Shown piece after piece: positions 41,674-49,930 of a stretch of 64,000 bases of DNA; the stretch's first letter is position 1, and every line of letters begins with the position of its first letter. The DNA is from Flaviaestuariibacter flavus (GTDB lineage Bacteria > Bacteroidota > Bacteroidia > Chitinophagales > Chitinophagaceae). The position numbers and the translations under genes are program-made. The notes beneath the pieces were generated by a model. The model did no database searches and was not told where the DNA came from. It worked only from the letters and a program-made list of their open reading frames with translations. Location of the stretch: contig NZ_SJZI01000042.1 in assembly GCF_004337505.1 (NCBI RefSeq), forward strand, positions 606,388 to 670,387. The letters are read 5' to 3'.

Positions 41674-41733
41674 ACGTCATCGAAAGAGTCGTTCATTATG
41701 TACATGTACAACATTTTAATTTGTAGGTATTGT

Positions 41734-41741
41734 TAGGTTTG
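41734..41741 (+). promoter_or_regulatory. -7 promoter box of the helical-protein gene
   Basis: TAGGTTTG matches TAnnTTTG exactly, 51 bases before the ATG at 41793. Confidence 0.5.
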
Positions 41742-41792
41742 ACTACCTTAACCCTCAAGCCGCTATTGGCCCTAAACCACAAACTACCGCTT

Positions 41793-42506
41793 ATGCCACG
41801 TAGCACAGAAACCGGCAACGCCGTCAACCTCGGTAAGTTCGCCTCCACGGTTTCGATCGTCGAATCACTCGGCGCCACCTTCACTCCAGTAAACGAGATC
41901 ATCCAGAAAGACAAGTTGCAGGCGTTCTTCAACGAATGCAAGGCGGCTCACGAGCGCGTGGCCTCGGCTCAGGACAACTACGACCGGGCCGTGAACCGGC
42001 GCAGGGACCTGTTCAAGTCCCTGAAGCGTACGGGCACCCGCGTGGTCAACGCTTATATTGCCGCGGGTGCCGCGCCCGGCGATGTGGAAGACATCCGCGC
42101 CATCAACCGCAAGCTGCAGGGAGAAACATCCCGAGCCGTGAAAGATCCCGGCTCCGACGAAGCGGCTAAGCGTGCTTATTCGACCTCGCAGCAAGGCTTC
42201 ATCAACCAGGCCGACCACGTTGCCGGTCTTGCGGCACGCTGCGCCGGGCTCCGCGGCTTTGCACCCGCCGATGCCGACATCGACTTGCCCGCGCTGCAAA
42301 CCCTGGTAGCCCAGCTCCAGGACGCCAACAAGGCTGTTGATACGCTGGCCCAGGAGTTCCGCTCCGCCCGCGAAGCACGCACCCGACTCTTCTACGACGA
42401 AGAGCGCGGCATGGTAGCCCGCAGCCAACTCCTCCGATCTTATTTTAAAAGCCGCAAAGATGGTGGCGATCCCCTCAAAGGGATCCAGTTCCGCACCGTT
42501 CGCTGA
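41793..42506 (+). CDS. Conserved-looking helical protein of unknown function
   Basis: 237 residues from the ATG at 41793 (MPRSTETGNAVNLGKFASTV). Almost all predicted helix, with long charged stretches (ECKAAHERVASAQDNYDRAV; ARTRLFYDEERGMVARSQLL). The N-terminal S-T-E-T-G-x-A-x-N pattern resembles an uncharacterised protein group I recall from Bacteroidota, but this could not be checked. Possibly a filament- or bundle-forming cytosolic protein. A terminator follows. Confidence 0.75.
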   Translation: MPRSTETGNAVNLGKFASTVSIVESLGATFTPVNEIIQKDKLQAFFNECKAAHERVASAQDNYDRAVNRRRDLFKSLKRTGTRVVNAYIAAGAAPGDVEDIRAINRKLQGETSRAVKDPGSDEAAKRAYSTSQQGFINQADHVAGLAARCAGLRGFAPADADIDLPALQTLVAQLQDANKAVDTLAQEFRSAREARTRLFYDEERGMVARSQLLRSYFKSRKDGGDPLKGIQFRTVR

Positions 42507-42533
42507 CCGCTGTTTTCTGGTCTCGTACAATGA

Positions 42534-43001
42534 TTGTTTTGGTTAAGCCCGCTGGTTCCCCGGTGGGCTTTTTGTTTGGCCGGCTTTCAGGCACCCATCG
42601 CCGTTACGGTGCCCGTTGCCCGAAACGCATTGCCGGAATGTGCGGACGCAACGCCCGGATTTCGTCATCACCGGCCCGTATTTCTACCGGCAGCGCCCGT
42701 TCGCCGCGGCGCAGTGCCCGAACAGGAGGGTGCAGTGCCCGTTATTGCCAACGCACTGACCGGATTTCCGGCTGCAGTGCCCGTGGACGCGGTACGACTG
42801 CCAGAATTTCAGGGGACAGTGTCCGTACGGGCGGGGGTAGCGATGCTGGAAAAGGGTACAGTGCCCGTACAGAAAGGAGCAGTGTCCGTGTGGAAGGGAG
42901 TAGGGGCGCTATGGGAGGGGACAGTGTCCGTGCCGGTGCGTGCAATGCCAAATGAAGAGGGATCAGGTCTCTTCAGGGTAGGGGCGTTGAGGAGGTTTTA
43001 A
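42534..43001 (+). CDS. Possible heptapeptide-repeat protein
   Basis: 155 codons. The first 23 residues come from the terminator region; the rest is 18 phased heptads such as GAVPEQE, GAVPVIA, GTVSVRA, GTVPVQK, GAVSVWK and GTVSVPV. No family is recognised. A second plus-strand frame is also open because 21 is a multiple of three, so openness alone is weak evidence. The start codon is uncertain. Confidence 0.3.
   Translation: MFWLSPLVPRWAFCLAGFQAPIAVTVPVARNALPECADATPGFRHHRPVFLPAAPVRRGAVPEQEGAVPVIANALTGFPAAVPVDAVRLPEFQGTVSVRAGVAMLEKGTVPVQKGAVSVWKGVGALWEGTVSVPVRAMPNEEGSGLFRVGALRRF
42545..42574 (+). terminator. Terminator after the helical-protein gene
   Basis: AAGCCCGCTGG (42545-42555) pairs with CCGGTGGGCTT (42560-42570) with two GU pairs, followed by TTT. 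The next open frames start inside this hairpin, which casts doubt on their annotated starts. Confidence 0.75.
42603..42998 (+). repeat. Degenerate tandem repeat with 21-bp period (18 units)
   Basis: CAGTGYCCGT-type words recur at about 42691, 42712, 42732, 42774, 42817, 42858, 42879 and 42920, spacings close to 21 or 42. In the frame beginning 42534 this gives 18 consecutive 7-residue units with the consensus xVPVxxG: a Pro or Ser recurs at residues 27, 34, 41, 48 and so on with no slip. A frame from 42534 to 43001 (155 codons) stays open, as does one from 42530 to 42955. Whether it is translated is uncertain because the starts lie in a terminator. Confidence 0.7.
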
Positions 43002-43119
43002 GAGTTTCTAAGAGGTTCCGGGGTTCTGGGTTTGTTTTAAGGAAGTTTGGGGTGCTGCGGATTCCGCTGACGCTCGCAGGCAAAATTTTCTCCCGGTCGT
43101 ATTTTTACAAGAAGAAAAA

Positions 43120-43150
43120 CGTCGTGCCGTCGCGTCGTCGTGTCTTCGTG
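43120..43150 (+). repeat. Short-word array (CGTCGTG words)
   Basis: CGTCGTGCCGTCGCGTCGTC and GTGTCTTCGTG repeat a 5-6-base word. It lies in the gap between the 21-bp array and the Arg/Asp-rich gene (43002-43214), which holds nothing else recognisable. Confidence 0.45.
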
Positions 43151-43214
43151 AATAAGGCCGCCTGCGGCCGGCATGTGTCGGAAGTAAGCATAGGGACAAA
43201 ACCGGAACGGAAAT

Positions 43215-43241
43215 AAAAAGGGGAGCAACGCTCCCCTTTTT
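43215..43241. terminator. Bidirectional terminator after the Arg/Asp-rich gene
   Basis: GGGGAGC (43220-43226) pairs with GCTCCCC (43230-43236), flanked by AAAAA and TTTTT, so it can work in both directions. Confidence 0.85.
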
Positions 43242-43247
43242 GTCTTC

Positions 43248-43757
43248 CTAATAACCGCGGTAGTAGCCGCCGTTGGCCGTGTTGCCGCGGCCGTTGGCGT
43301 AGTAGCGGTCGTTGAGGTCGCGGAGGCGTTGCTGGCGCTCGCGCTCGATGGCGGCGAGGGCGTCGCGGCGGTCGCGGGCCCGGAGGCGGTTGTCGCGGCG
43401 CACATAGTCGGCACGCTCATCGTAGCTGCGGTTAAGCGCCTGCACCTCGCGCTCGTAGCGGTCGCGCTCGCTGTAGGATGCGTTGCTGCCGTAGCTGCCC
43501 TTGTTGTTGTAGGCGCCGCCCTTGCCGTAGCCGCTGTTTTTGCGGTCGCAATCGCGCTTGTCGCTGCGGTCGTTGCGGTCGCGGTCATAACGGTCGCGGT
43601 CGTTGCGGTCGCGGCCATAGCCATCGTTGCCGCGCGATTCGTAGCCGCCGCGGTTGTCGCCACCCAGGATGGCGCCGGCGGCATTGCGGGAGTTGCCCTG
43701 GGCGGAGGCGGTGCCGGCAACAGCCAGCAGGAGGAGACCCATCATCAGGTTCTTCAT
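43248..43757 (-). CDS. Secreted Arg/Asp-rich low-complexity protein
   Basis: 169 residues from the ATG at 43757. The signal peptide MKNLMMGLLLLAVAGTASAQ is followed by a G/N-rich stretch and a strongly alternating Arg-Asp tract (GRDRNDRDRYDRDRNDRSDK, about 50-70). A helical segment then follows (REVQALNRSYDERADYVRRD; RRDALAAIERERQQRLRDL) and a G/Y-rich tail. Predicted periplasmic or exported. No domain is recognised. A hairpin (43783-43790 with 43795-43802) lies in its 5' leader. Confidence 0.78.
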   Translation of the reverse strand: MKNLMMGLLLLAVAGTASAQGNSRNAAGAILGGDNRGGYESRGNDGYGRDRNDRDRYDRDRNDRSDKRDCDRKNSGYGKGGAYNNKGSYGSNASYSERDRYEREVQALNRSYDERADYVRRDNRLRARDRRDALAAIERERQQRLRDLNDRYYANGRGNTANGGYYRGY

Positions 43758-43850
43758 GTTCGGAGTTTTTTTGAGGTTAACAACGAAGGCGATTGCCTTC
43801 GTACTACTAGACCCAAGCACGGCCGTTGCGTTTACGAAGGAGGTGTTAAA

Positions 43851-43885
43851 ACCCCACCCCCGGCCCCTCCCCGCTTGGGGAGGGG
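43851..43885 (-). repeat. GC-rich palindromic element P4 (downstream of DUF559 gene)
   Basis: A stem of CCCCTCCCC and GGGGAGGGG around a 4-base loop, with a GGCCGGGGGTGGGG-type tail. Over 35 bases it is the inverse of P5 (44414-44448) with a single mismatch in the loop. Confidence 0.88.
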
Positions 43886-43928
43886 TGAAGCTACCACCAA
43901 CTTGCTCGCGACAGGCTGTCTAACTAAT

Positions 43929-44318
43929 TCATAGCAGGGCCGCCCGTATTTCATCGAGCACGGCTGTTATCCGGGTTTCTACTGCTTCGTTTGAAAAACG
44001 CAAGACCCGGAAGCCGAGCCCGGCTAACTCGGCGTCACGATCCCGATCAAGTTCGGGTTGATCACCTTCCTGGTGGTAGCCGCCATCGACTTCAACAATC
44101 AGTTGCCGCTCGAGGCAGGCAAAGTCTACGATAAACCTACCGATAACCGGTTGCCTTCGGAACTTATTCCCGCTTACCTGGCGACGCCGGAGCTGCTGCC
44201 AAAGCAGCCATTCGGCATTTGTAGGTTGCTTACGCATGGAACGGGAAAACCCGATCCTGTTTCGAAATTGAACCGGCGATGCGTGGTAGCAACGGCGGCG
44301 ATGCTCTGAATTTTTCAT
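43929..44318 (-). CDS. DUF559 endonuclease-domain protein
   Basis: 129 residues from the ATG at 44318; starts at 44342 and 44237 (MRKQPTNAE) are alternatives. The DUF559 pattern is clear: [40 protein letters not shown] with the catalytic-type Asp, [19 protein letters not shown] with Glu and Asp, and [17 protein letters not shown]. The fold is related to Vsr and PD-(D/E)XK nucleases, and no cleavage specificity is established for the family. The gene is bracketed by inverted palindromic elements P4 and P5. Confidence 0.92.
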   Translation of the reverse strand: MKNSEHRRRCYHASPVQFRNRIGFSRSMRKQPTNAEWLLWQQLRRRQVSGNKFRRQPVIGRFIVDFACLERQLIVEVDGGYHQEGDQPELDRDRDAELAGLGFRVLRFSNEAVETRITAVLDEIRAALL

Positions 44319-44413
44319 GCCGTAAACCACGTAAAACAGCAAATCAAAACCCGGGGCATATCAACGGCCTTTCTTGTTGTTTTTCTCCTCATTAAAAAGC
44401 TGCCTTTCCTTCC

Positions 44414-44448
44414 CCCCTCCCCATGCGGGGAGGGGCCGGGGGTGGGGT
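44414..44448 (+). repeat. GC-rich palindromic element P5 (upstream of DUF559 gene)
   Basis: CCCCTCCCC (44414-44422) pairs with GGGGAGGGG (44427-44435), tail to 44448. Its last 22 bases are a perfect inverse match to 43851-43872 in P4. It ends 12 bases before the -7 box of the next gene. Confidence 0.88.
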
Positions 44449-44460
44449 CTGGTCCGTCCC

Positions 44461-44468
44461 TAGCTTTG
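44461..44468 (+). promoter_or_regulatory. -7 promoter box of the LLM oxidoreductase gene
   Basis: TAGCTTTG matches TAnnTTTG exactly and ends 10 bases before the ATG. The -33 region would fall in palindromic element P5. Confidence 0.55.
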
Positions 44469-44478
44469 TTTCCCGATT

Positions 44479-45483
44479 ATGAAAAACGCATTCAACATAC
44501 CCTTATCCGTTCTCGATCTCGCCACCGTGGTAGAGGGCGAGGGCGTCGCCGGCGCCTTCCGCCGCGCGGTGGCCGGCGCGCAGGGGGCCGAGCGCCTTGG
44601 CTGCACCCGCTACTGGTTTGCCGAGCACCACAATATGGAGTCGGTGGCCTCCGCCGCCACCAGCGTGCTCATTGGTCACGTGGCCGGGCATACGGAGCGC
44701 ATCCGCGTCGGCGCCGGCGGCATCATGCTGCCCAACCACGCGCCGCTGGTCATCGCCGAGCAGTTCGGCACCCTCGAAGCCCTTTACCCCGGCCGCATCG
44801 ACCTGGGCCTCGGCCGCGCCCCCGGCACCGACCCGCTCACCGCCGGCGCGCTGCGGCGTAGCCTGTCGGGCGGCGATGACTTTCCCAACGACGTGGTGGA
44901 GCTGCTCCGCTACCTCGGTCCGCAGGAGCCCGAAGCACGCGTGCGCGCCATCCCCGGCGAAGGCTCCCACGTGCCCGTGTGGCTGCTCGGCTCCAGCACC
45001 TACAGCGCGCAGCTGGCGGCCATGCTGGGACTGCCCTTCGCCTTTGCGTCGCACTTTGCGCCCACCTACCTGCACGAGGCGCTCGCGCTGTACAAGGCGC
45101 GCTTCACACCGTCGCAATATTTGCGGGAACCCTACGCCATGGCCTGCGTGGGTCTCATCGCCGCCGACACCGACGGGGAAGCGGAGCGACTCGCTACCTC
45201 GTTCTACCAGCTCGTGCTCGGCCTCATCCGCAATAAGCGGCGCCCGCTGCAGCCACCCACCGACAGCCTCGAAGGACTTATGACGCCCGCCGAGGAAGCC
45301 GCCGTGGCGCAGTTTACCCGCTATGCCTTCGTGGGAAGCCCGTCTACGGTGCAGCAGGAGCTCGGTGACTTTATTGCCGAAACGGGCATCCAGGAACTGA
45401 TGGTCACCAGTCATATCTACGGGCTCGAAGAGCGCAGCCACTCATTGGAATTGGTGGCGCCGCTGTTTCAGCCCGCATCTTAA
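44479..45483 (+). CDS. LLM-class flavin-dependent oxidoreductase
   Basis: 334 residues. Luciferase-like monooxygenase pattern: [95 protein letters not shown], and a C-terminal [16 protein letters not shown]. These enzymes use reduced flavin; this MsnO8/YhbW-like subgroup has no established substrate. An NADP-dependent oxidoreductase gene follows after 27 bases, probably co-transcribed. Confidence 0.95.
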   Translation: MKNAFNIPLSVLDLATVVEGEGVAGAFRRAVAGAQGAERLGCTRYWFAEHHNMESVASAATSVLIGHVAGHTERIRVGAGGIMLPNHAPLVIAEQFGTLEALYPGRIDLGLGRAPGTDPLTAGALRRSLSGGDDFPNDVVELLRYLGPQEPEARVRAIPGEGSHVPVWLLGSSTYSAQLAAMLGLPFAFASHFAPTYLHEALALYKARFTPSQYLREPYAMACVGLIAADTDGEAERLATSFYQLVLGLIRNKRRPLQPPTDSLEGLMTPAEEAAVAQFTRYAFVGSPSTVQQELGDFIAETGIQELMVTSHIYGLEERSHSLELVAPLFQPAS

Positions 45484-45510
45484 TAATTCAAAAGAAGCAA
45501 CAGCAAGGAA

Positions 45511-46455
45511 ATGAAAGCGATCGTATTGAACGGCGCCGGCGGCACCGACCGCCTGCAGGTAACGGAAGTGGAAAAGCCGCGGCCCGCCGAGGGCGAGCTG
45601 CTGGTGCGGGTGCGCGCCATCAGCGTCAACCCCGTGGATATCAAAACGCGCAAGGGCGGTGCCTTCTACGCGCAGCTGGAGCAGCAGGGCCCGGTGATCC
45701 TGGGCTGGGATGTGTCGGGCTTGGTGGAAGCGGCCGGCCCCGGTGCGCAGCGGTTCAAGGTGGGCGATGACGTATTCGGCATGGTGAACTTTCCCGGCGC
45801 GGGCAAGGCCTACGCGGAATATGTAACGGCGCCCGAAGCGCATTTCGCCCGCAAGCCGGAGCATATTTCTCACGAGGCCGCCGCGGCCACTACGCTGGCG
45901 GCCCTCACCGCCTGGCAGGTGCTGGTGCACGAAGGCGGGCTGCAGGCCGGCCAGCGGGTGCTGGTGCATGCCGCCGCCGGCGGCGTGGGGCACTTCGCGG
46001 TGCAGATCGCGCGGGAGCGGGGCGCCACGGTATACGGCACCGCCTCGGAGGCCAACCATGAATTCGTACGCGGGCTCGGCGCCGCGCTGGTCATCGACTA
46101 CCGCTCGGAGGATTTCCGCGATCGTCTTAAGGACATCGACCTCGTGCTGGACCCCGTTGGCGGCGAAACGGCGCTGCGCTCGCTCGACGTGCTGCGCCCC
46201 GGCGGGCAGTTGATCTCCATCGTCGGCGGCGCGAAAGAACCGGTTGCTACCACCGCTACGGAACGAGGATTGACAGCCCGTAACTACCTCGTGCACTCGA
46301 GCGGCGCCGATATGGAAGCGCTCGCGCGGCTGATGGCGGATGGCAAGCTGGTACCCACCGTCGGTCATGTAGTCCCGTTCGGGGAAATGGCAGCCGCCCA
46401 CGCGCAGGTGGAGTCGGGGCATACCCGCGGCAAGGTGGTATTGACGCTCCGGTAG
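45511..46455 (+). CDS. NADP-dependent quinone-oxidoreductase-like MDR protein
   Basis: 314 residues. Medium-chain dehydrogenase/reductase of the zinc-free quinone reductase type: SVNPVDIKTRKGG, GWDVSGLVEAAGPGAQRFKVGDDVFGM, and the Rossmann motif VLVHAAAGGVGHFAVQIARERGA near 150-172. C-terminal GKVVLTLR is typical. It reduces quinones or enones with NADPH. It lies directly after the LLM oxidoreductase gene. Confidence 0.94.
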   Translation: MKAIVLNGAGGTDRLQVTEVEKPRPAEGELLVRVRAISVNPVDIKTRKGGAFYAQLEQQGPVILGWDVSGLVEAAGPGAQRFKVGDDVFGMVNFPGAGKAYAEYVTAPEAHFARKPEHISHEAAAATTLAALTAWQVLVHEGGLQAGQRVLVHAAAGGVGHFAVQIARERGATVYGTASEANHEFVRGLGAALVIDYRSEDFRDRLKDIDLVLDPVGGETALRSLDVLRPGGQLISIVGGAKEPVATTATERGLTARNYLVHSSGADMEALARLMADGKLVPTVGHVVPFGEMAAAHAQVESGHTRGKVVLTLR

Positions 46456-46515
46456 CCGGGCGCACGCGGGGCATGCTGAAAAAGCCGATCTTCGGTATCC
46501 CTTAAAACTTACTGC

Positions 46516-49500
46516 ATGTACCCGCTCCGTATCCTGGCCTTCCTGTGTGGCCTTAGCCTGCCGGCAGCCCTTTGCGCCCAAACTTATTGCAGCCCCCCCG
46601 CGTCGGCCTGTGGTTCCAACTACCACATCAGCAATGTGCGCATCGGCACCATCAACAACAGCACGGGCTGCAGCGCCTCGGGCTATGGCGATTACAGCAG
46701 CAGCGTCGGCGCCGCGGCACTCAACGCGGGCAGCAGCTACAGCCTGCAGGTGTCGCAGCTTGCGGGCAGCGCCGCCATCGGCGCCTGGATCGACTGGAAC
46801 CGCAACGGCACTTTCGAAACGGGCGAGTATACCGCGGTGGGCTCGGGCAGCGCCAGCTTTTATTCGGTCACGATCGCGGTGCCGGCTACCGCTGCCGGTG
46901 GTGTCACGCGTTTGCGCGTACGCCGGAGCGTTGGCGGAACGCTGGCAGCCGGTGATGCCTGCAGTGTCATCACCAATGGCGAAACCGAAGACTACAGCCT
47001 GAATATCCTGAAGCTCTCGCTCACCTTCACCGCCTTTCCGGATACGGCCTATGCCCCGGCGATCACGCTCACCGCCACCATTCAAAGCCTTAACCCGGCA
47101 CAGCCCGTCGACGGGGCCGCCGCCAACGCGCCCCGGCTTTGGGCGCGTGCCTATGGCGGCGCCACCTGGACTGCTTTCGCCGGTACGCTGAGCAGCGGCA
47201 CGGCCACCTCCGGCTCCTGGAAGTTTGCGCTCGCGCCCGACGCGATCGGTCTTACCCGCAACGGCTGCGACTCGGTGCAGTTTTACTTTGCCGCCCAAAA
47301 CACGGCGTCGCCGGCCAACGTGGTGACGCTCCCCGCGGGCGGCGTGCACATACAGACGTCGGTAGCAGGCACCGCGCCGGCTACGCTCTACGGCTTCCGC
47401 ACGCGCCCGCAGCTGCGCGATACGCTCCTGGTGGGCAACACCGGCTGTCGCTTCGGCACCACCTCGCTCACCAACACCGGCGGTCTCTTCGAGCAGATCA
47501 ACAGCAAAGGCCTCAGCGGCAACCTCACCGTGCTCATCGCCTCCGACCTGTCGGAGCCGGGCTTTACAAAACTGCGCGGCGCCAAACTCAATGGCTACAG
47601 CCTCACCATCCGGCCCCTGGATGCCACGCTGCGTACCATCGCGTTCATTACCAACAGCAACCCCTCGCCCAACGGCATGACGATCCTCACGCTTGACAGC
47701 GTGCACCGCTTCGGCATCGACGGCAGTAATAACGGCAGCGGCCGCTACCTGCTTTTCCGAAATATCATCAACTACAACAACTGGGATACGCTCTCGGCCA
47801 TCCGTCTTGTCAACTCGTGCGATACGGTGGCCATCGTCAACAGCATTTTTGAAACGCAGACCATCAGCGCGCAATGGAACAACGATGCCGGCATCTGGCT
47901 GCGCAACGGCAGCAACCGCAACGTGCTGATCTACGGCAACCTTTTCCGGAAGGCGCCCGGCGTTTATTATGCGCCCTTTCACCAGGTGCTCAGCTCGGTG
48001 GGCAGCAACCAGGCCATCGTGCGCCGCAACGAGTTCAACAACTTTTCGGGAAGCGGCGTGCTGGTCAACTCCGGCTCCGGCTGGATCATCGACAGTAATC
48101 ATTTTTACCGCAAGGGTGCCGAAGGGTCGTCGCAGTGGGGCGCCACGGCGGCCATCCGCTTCTGGGGTTCCGGTCACCAGGTGCTGCGCAACTGGATCGG
48201 GGGCAGCGCGCCTTTCGCCGCCGATTCGGCCATGACCTTCCGCGTCAACCGCGACTCCGTGATCGGCATCGACCACCTGGGTCCCATCAGTGCCACCGGG
48301 AACCTGATCGAAGGCAATGTCATCAACAACATCCTGATCACCACCAACGAAGTGGGCGGCAGCTTCGGGGCCTACTTCTGCGGCATCCGTGTTGCGGGGC
48401 AGGCAGCGGTGCGGGGCAACCGCGTGGGAGCCACCACTGGCTATGGAATCGACGCCATGCAAAAGCAGATCGATGGCATCTCGCTCATGGTGAACAGCGA
48501 TTCGCCCATAGAAGACAACACCGTTGCCGGCATGACCACCAACCGCGGCGGGCCGATTTCGGTGCTCTCCTGGACGCTGATGAATGGCATCATGGCGGCC
48601 TCTGGCGGAACCAGCCCCCTCATTATCCGCAACAACCGCATCTACAATCTCTGGAACAAGGAAAATTCGGAAGCGGCCACCAGCACCGACGTCCGTTCCA
48701 CTGTGGGGATCCAGTTCTATACCGGCGGCGACGCGATCGTGGAAGGCAATGAGCTGCATACCATCCGTGTGAGCAAAAGCTATAGCTGCGGCATCGGCAT
48801 GTACGCAGCCCATGGCGCCGGCAGTGTCCGGATCCAGCGCAACCGGATTTATGACTTCATCAACGACGACACCTGGAACGATGCGGCCGAAAGCCGGCGC
48901 AACGGCAATATCGGCGGCATCGTGCTGGAAAGCTTCAGCAAGCCGGTATACATCGTCAACAACCAGGTGGCGCTCACCAACGGCGGGCTGTCGCTGCCCG
49001 TGCGGATCCGCGGGGTGGTTGTGCGTTCGGGTTACCCGGGAGCGCAGGTCGGGATCTACTACAACAGCATTTACCTGGGCGGCACGTCTTCGCTCAACGG
49101 CGCCAGCGCGCTCTTTTCCACGGGCAATAGTGTTGACGGGCGCGTCTACAACAACCTGCTCTGGAACACCCGCAGCGGCGGCAACACCACGCACCTGGTT
49201 CACGAAAACCAGTGGACGATGGGGGACGAGACATTCGCCACTTTCCGCTTCAACAATAATCATTATGCGGTGAGCGATACGGCGTCGGCCTTTCGCTGGA
49301 ACCTGTTTGAGCCGCCCGTTGGCTGGGCTGCCTGGAAGCGCAACCTCGGCTCCGAAGATTCGAGCTATTGCAAGCCGGCGGCGCAGGCGCTGACCGCGCT
49401 TTTTGTCAACGCAGCCGTCGGCAACCTGGACATCAACAGCCAGCACCCGCTCGCCCCCGAGCTCAATGAAAAAGCAAAGCCGCAGGCCGGCATCGCCGAC

Positions 49501-49845
49501 GACTTCGGCGCGCTCAATGTGCGCAACACCGGCAGCGGCACCTCCGACATCGGCTCCGACGAATTCCTGCCGGGTGTTTCCACCGCACTTCCGGCAATCA
49601 GTGCCGCTGCCGGCTATAGCTCCGGTCCCAACCCGGCCCGCGACGTACTCACTTTGCGCAAGCCGCCGGTCAGCGGCGACGCCATCATGACGATCACCGC
49701 CTCCGACGGACGGGTGCTGCGCAGCCTCGCCTTCCGGGGCAGCAGCCTGCAGGTGCAGTTGGCGGGACTACCCGCCGGAACCTATTTCGTAAAGGTTATT
49801 GGTAAGGATGGCCGGAAGCTGCAGCAAACGATCGTGCACTATTGA
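46516..49845 (+). CDS. Secreted GEVED / beta-helix protein with T9SS sorting domain
   Basis: 1109 residues. Signal peptide (1-22, ending LCAQ). GEVED domain at about 30-165 (ISNVRIGTINNSTGCS; IGAWIDWNRNGTFETGEY; VITNGETEDYSL). An Ig-like region (about 165-290) and a long Asn/Gly-rich right-handed beta-helix (about 290-1000, with repeats such as NRVGATTGYGIDAM and RIQRNRIYDFIND) follow. The last 80 residues are a type A T9SS C-terminal domain (GPNPARDVLTL; LPAGTYFVKVIGKDGRKLQQTIVHY). Predicted to be secreted by the type IX system, probably an adhesin or polysaccharide-acting protein; no catalytic residues could be assigned. Confidence 0.93.
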   Translation: MYPLRILAFLCGLSLPAALCAQTYCSPPASACGSNYHISNVRIGTINNSTGCSASGYGDYSSSVGAAALNAGSSYSLQVSQLAGSAAIGAWIDWNRNGTFETGEYTAVGSGSASFYSVTIAVPATAAGGVTRLRVRRSVGGTLAAGDACSVITNGETEDYSLNILKLSLTFTAFPDTAYAPAITLTATIQSLNPAQPVDGAAANAPRLWARAYGGATWTAFAGTLSSGTATSGSWKFALAPDAIGLTRNGCDSVQFYFAAQNTASPANVVTLPAGGVHIQTSVAGTAPATLYGFRTRPQLRDTLLVGNTGCRFGTTSLTNTGGLFEQINSKGLSGNLTVLIASDLSEPGFTKLRGAKLNGYSLTIRPLDATLRTIAFITNSNPSPNGMTILTLDSVHRFGIDGSNNGSGRYLLFRNIINYNNWDTLSAIRLVNSCDTVAIVNSIFETQTISAQWNNDAGIWLRNGSNRNVLIYGNLFRKAPGVYYAPFHQVLSSVGSNQAIVRRNEFNNFSGSGVLVNSGSGWIIDSNHFYRKGAEGSSQWGATAAIRFWGSGHQVLRNWIGGSAPFAADSAMTFRVNRDSVIGIDHLGPISATGNLIEGNVINNILITTNEVGGSFGAYFCGIRVAGQAAVRGNRVGATTGYGIDAMQKQIDGISLMVNSDSPIEDNTVAGMTTNRGGPISVLSWTLMNGIMAASGGTSPLIIRNNRIYNLWNKENSEAATSTDVRSTVGIQFYTGGDAIVEGNELHTIRVSKSYSCGIGMYAAHGAGSVRIQRNRIYDFINDDTWNDAAESRRNGNIGGIVLESFSKPVYIVNNQVALTNGGLSLPVRIRGVVVRSGYPGAQVGIYYNSIYLGGTSSLNGASALFSTGNSVDGRVYNNLLWNTRSGGNTTHLVHENQWTMGDETFATFRFNNNHYAVSDTASAFRWNLFEPPVGWAAWKRNLGSEDSSYCKPAAQALTALFVNAAVGNLDINSQHPLAPELNEKAKPQAGIADDFGALNVRNTGSGTSDIGSDEFLPGVSTALPAISAAAGYSSGPNPARDVLTLRKPPVSGDAIMTITASDGRVLRSLAFRGSSLQVQLAGLPAGTYFVKVIGKDGRKLQQTIVHY

Positions 49846-49878
49846 TGATCAGGCTTTGATGCCGCAAGGGCATACAAC

Positions 49879-49912
49879 AGAAAGCCCCGGAACCAGTGTC
49901 CGGGCTTTCTGC
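49879..49912. terminator. Convergent terminator between T9SS protein and oxyR
   Basis: AGAAAGCCCCGGA (49879-49891) pairs with TCCGGGCTTTCT (49899-49910) with one bulged C. T-rich on both strands, so it can serve both convergent genes. Confidence 0.8.
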
Positions 49913-49930
49913 TTACAGGCAGGCTGCGTA

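Noticed and set aside
42603..42998. CRISPR or VNTR minisatellite with spacers
   Set aside because: The period is 21 bp with no conserved repeat block separated by unique spacers; the whole unit drifts.
43851..44448. Classic insertion sequence
   Set aside because: The only gene is a DUF559 protein, not a transposase, and no target-site duplication was visible next to P4 and P5.
45442..49446. 1334-codon open frame on the minus strand
   Set aside because: It lies antisense to the quinone-oxidoreductase and the T9SS beta-helix genes, both with clear domains. High GC leaves the opposite frame open; its translation is low-complexity without domains.
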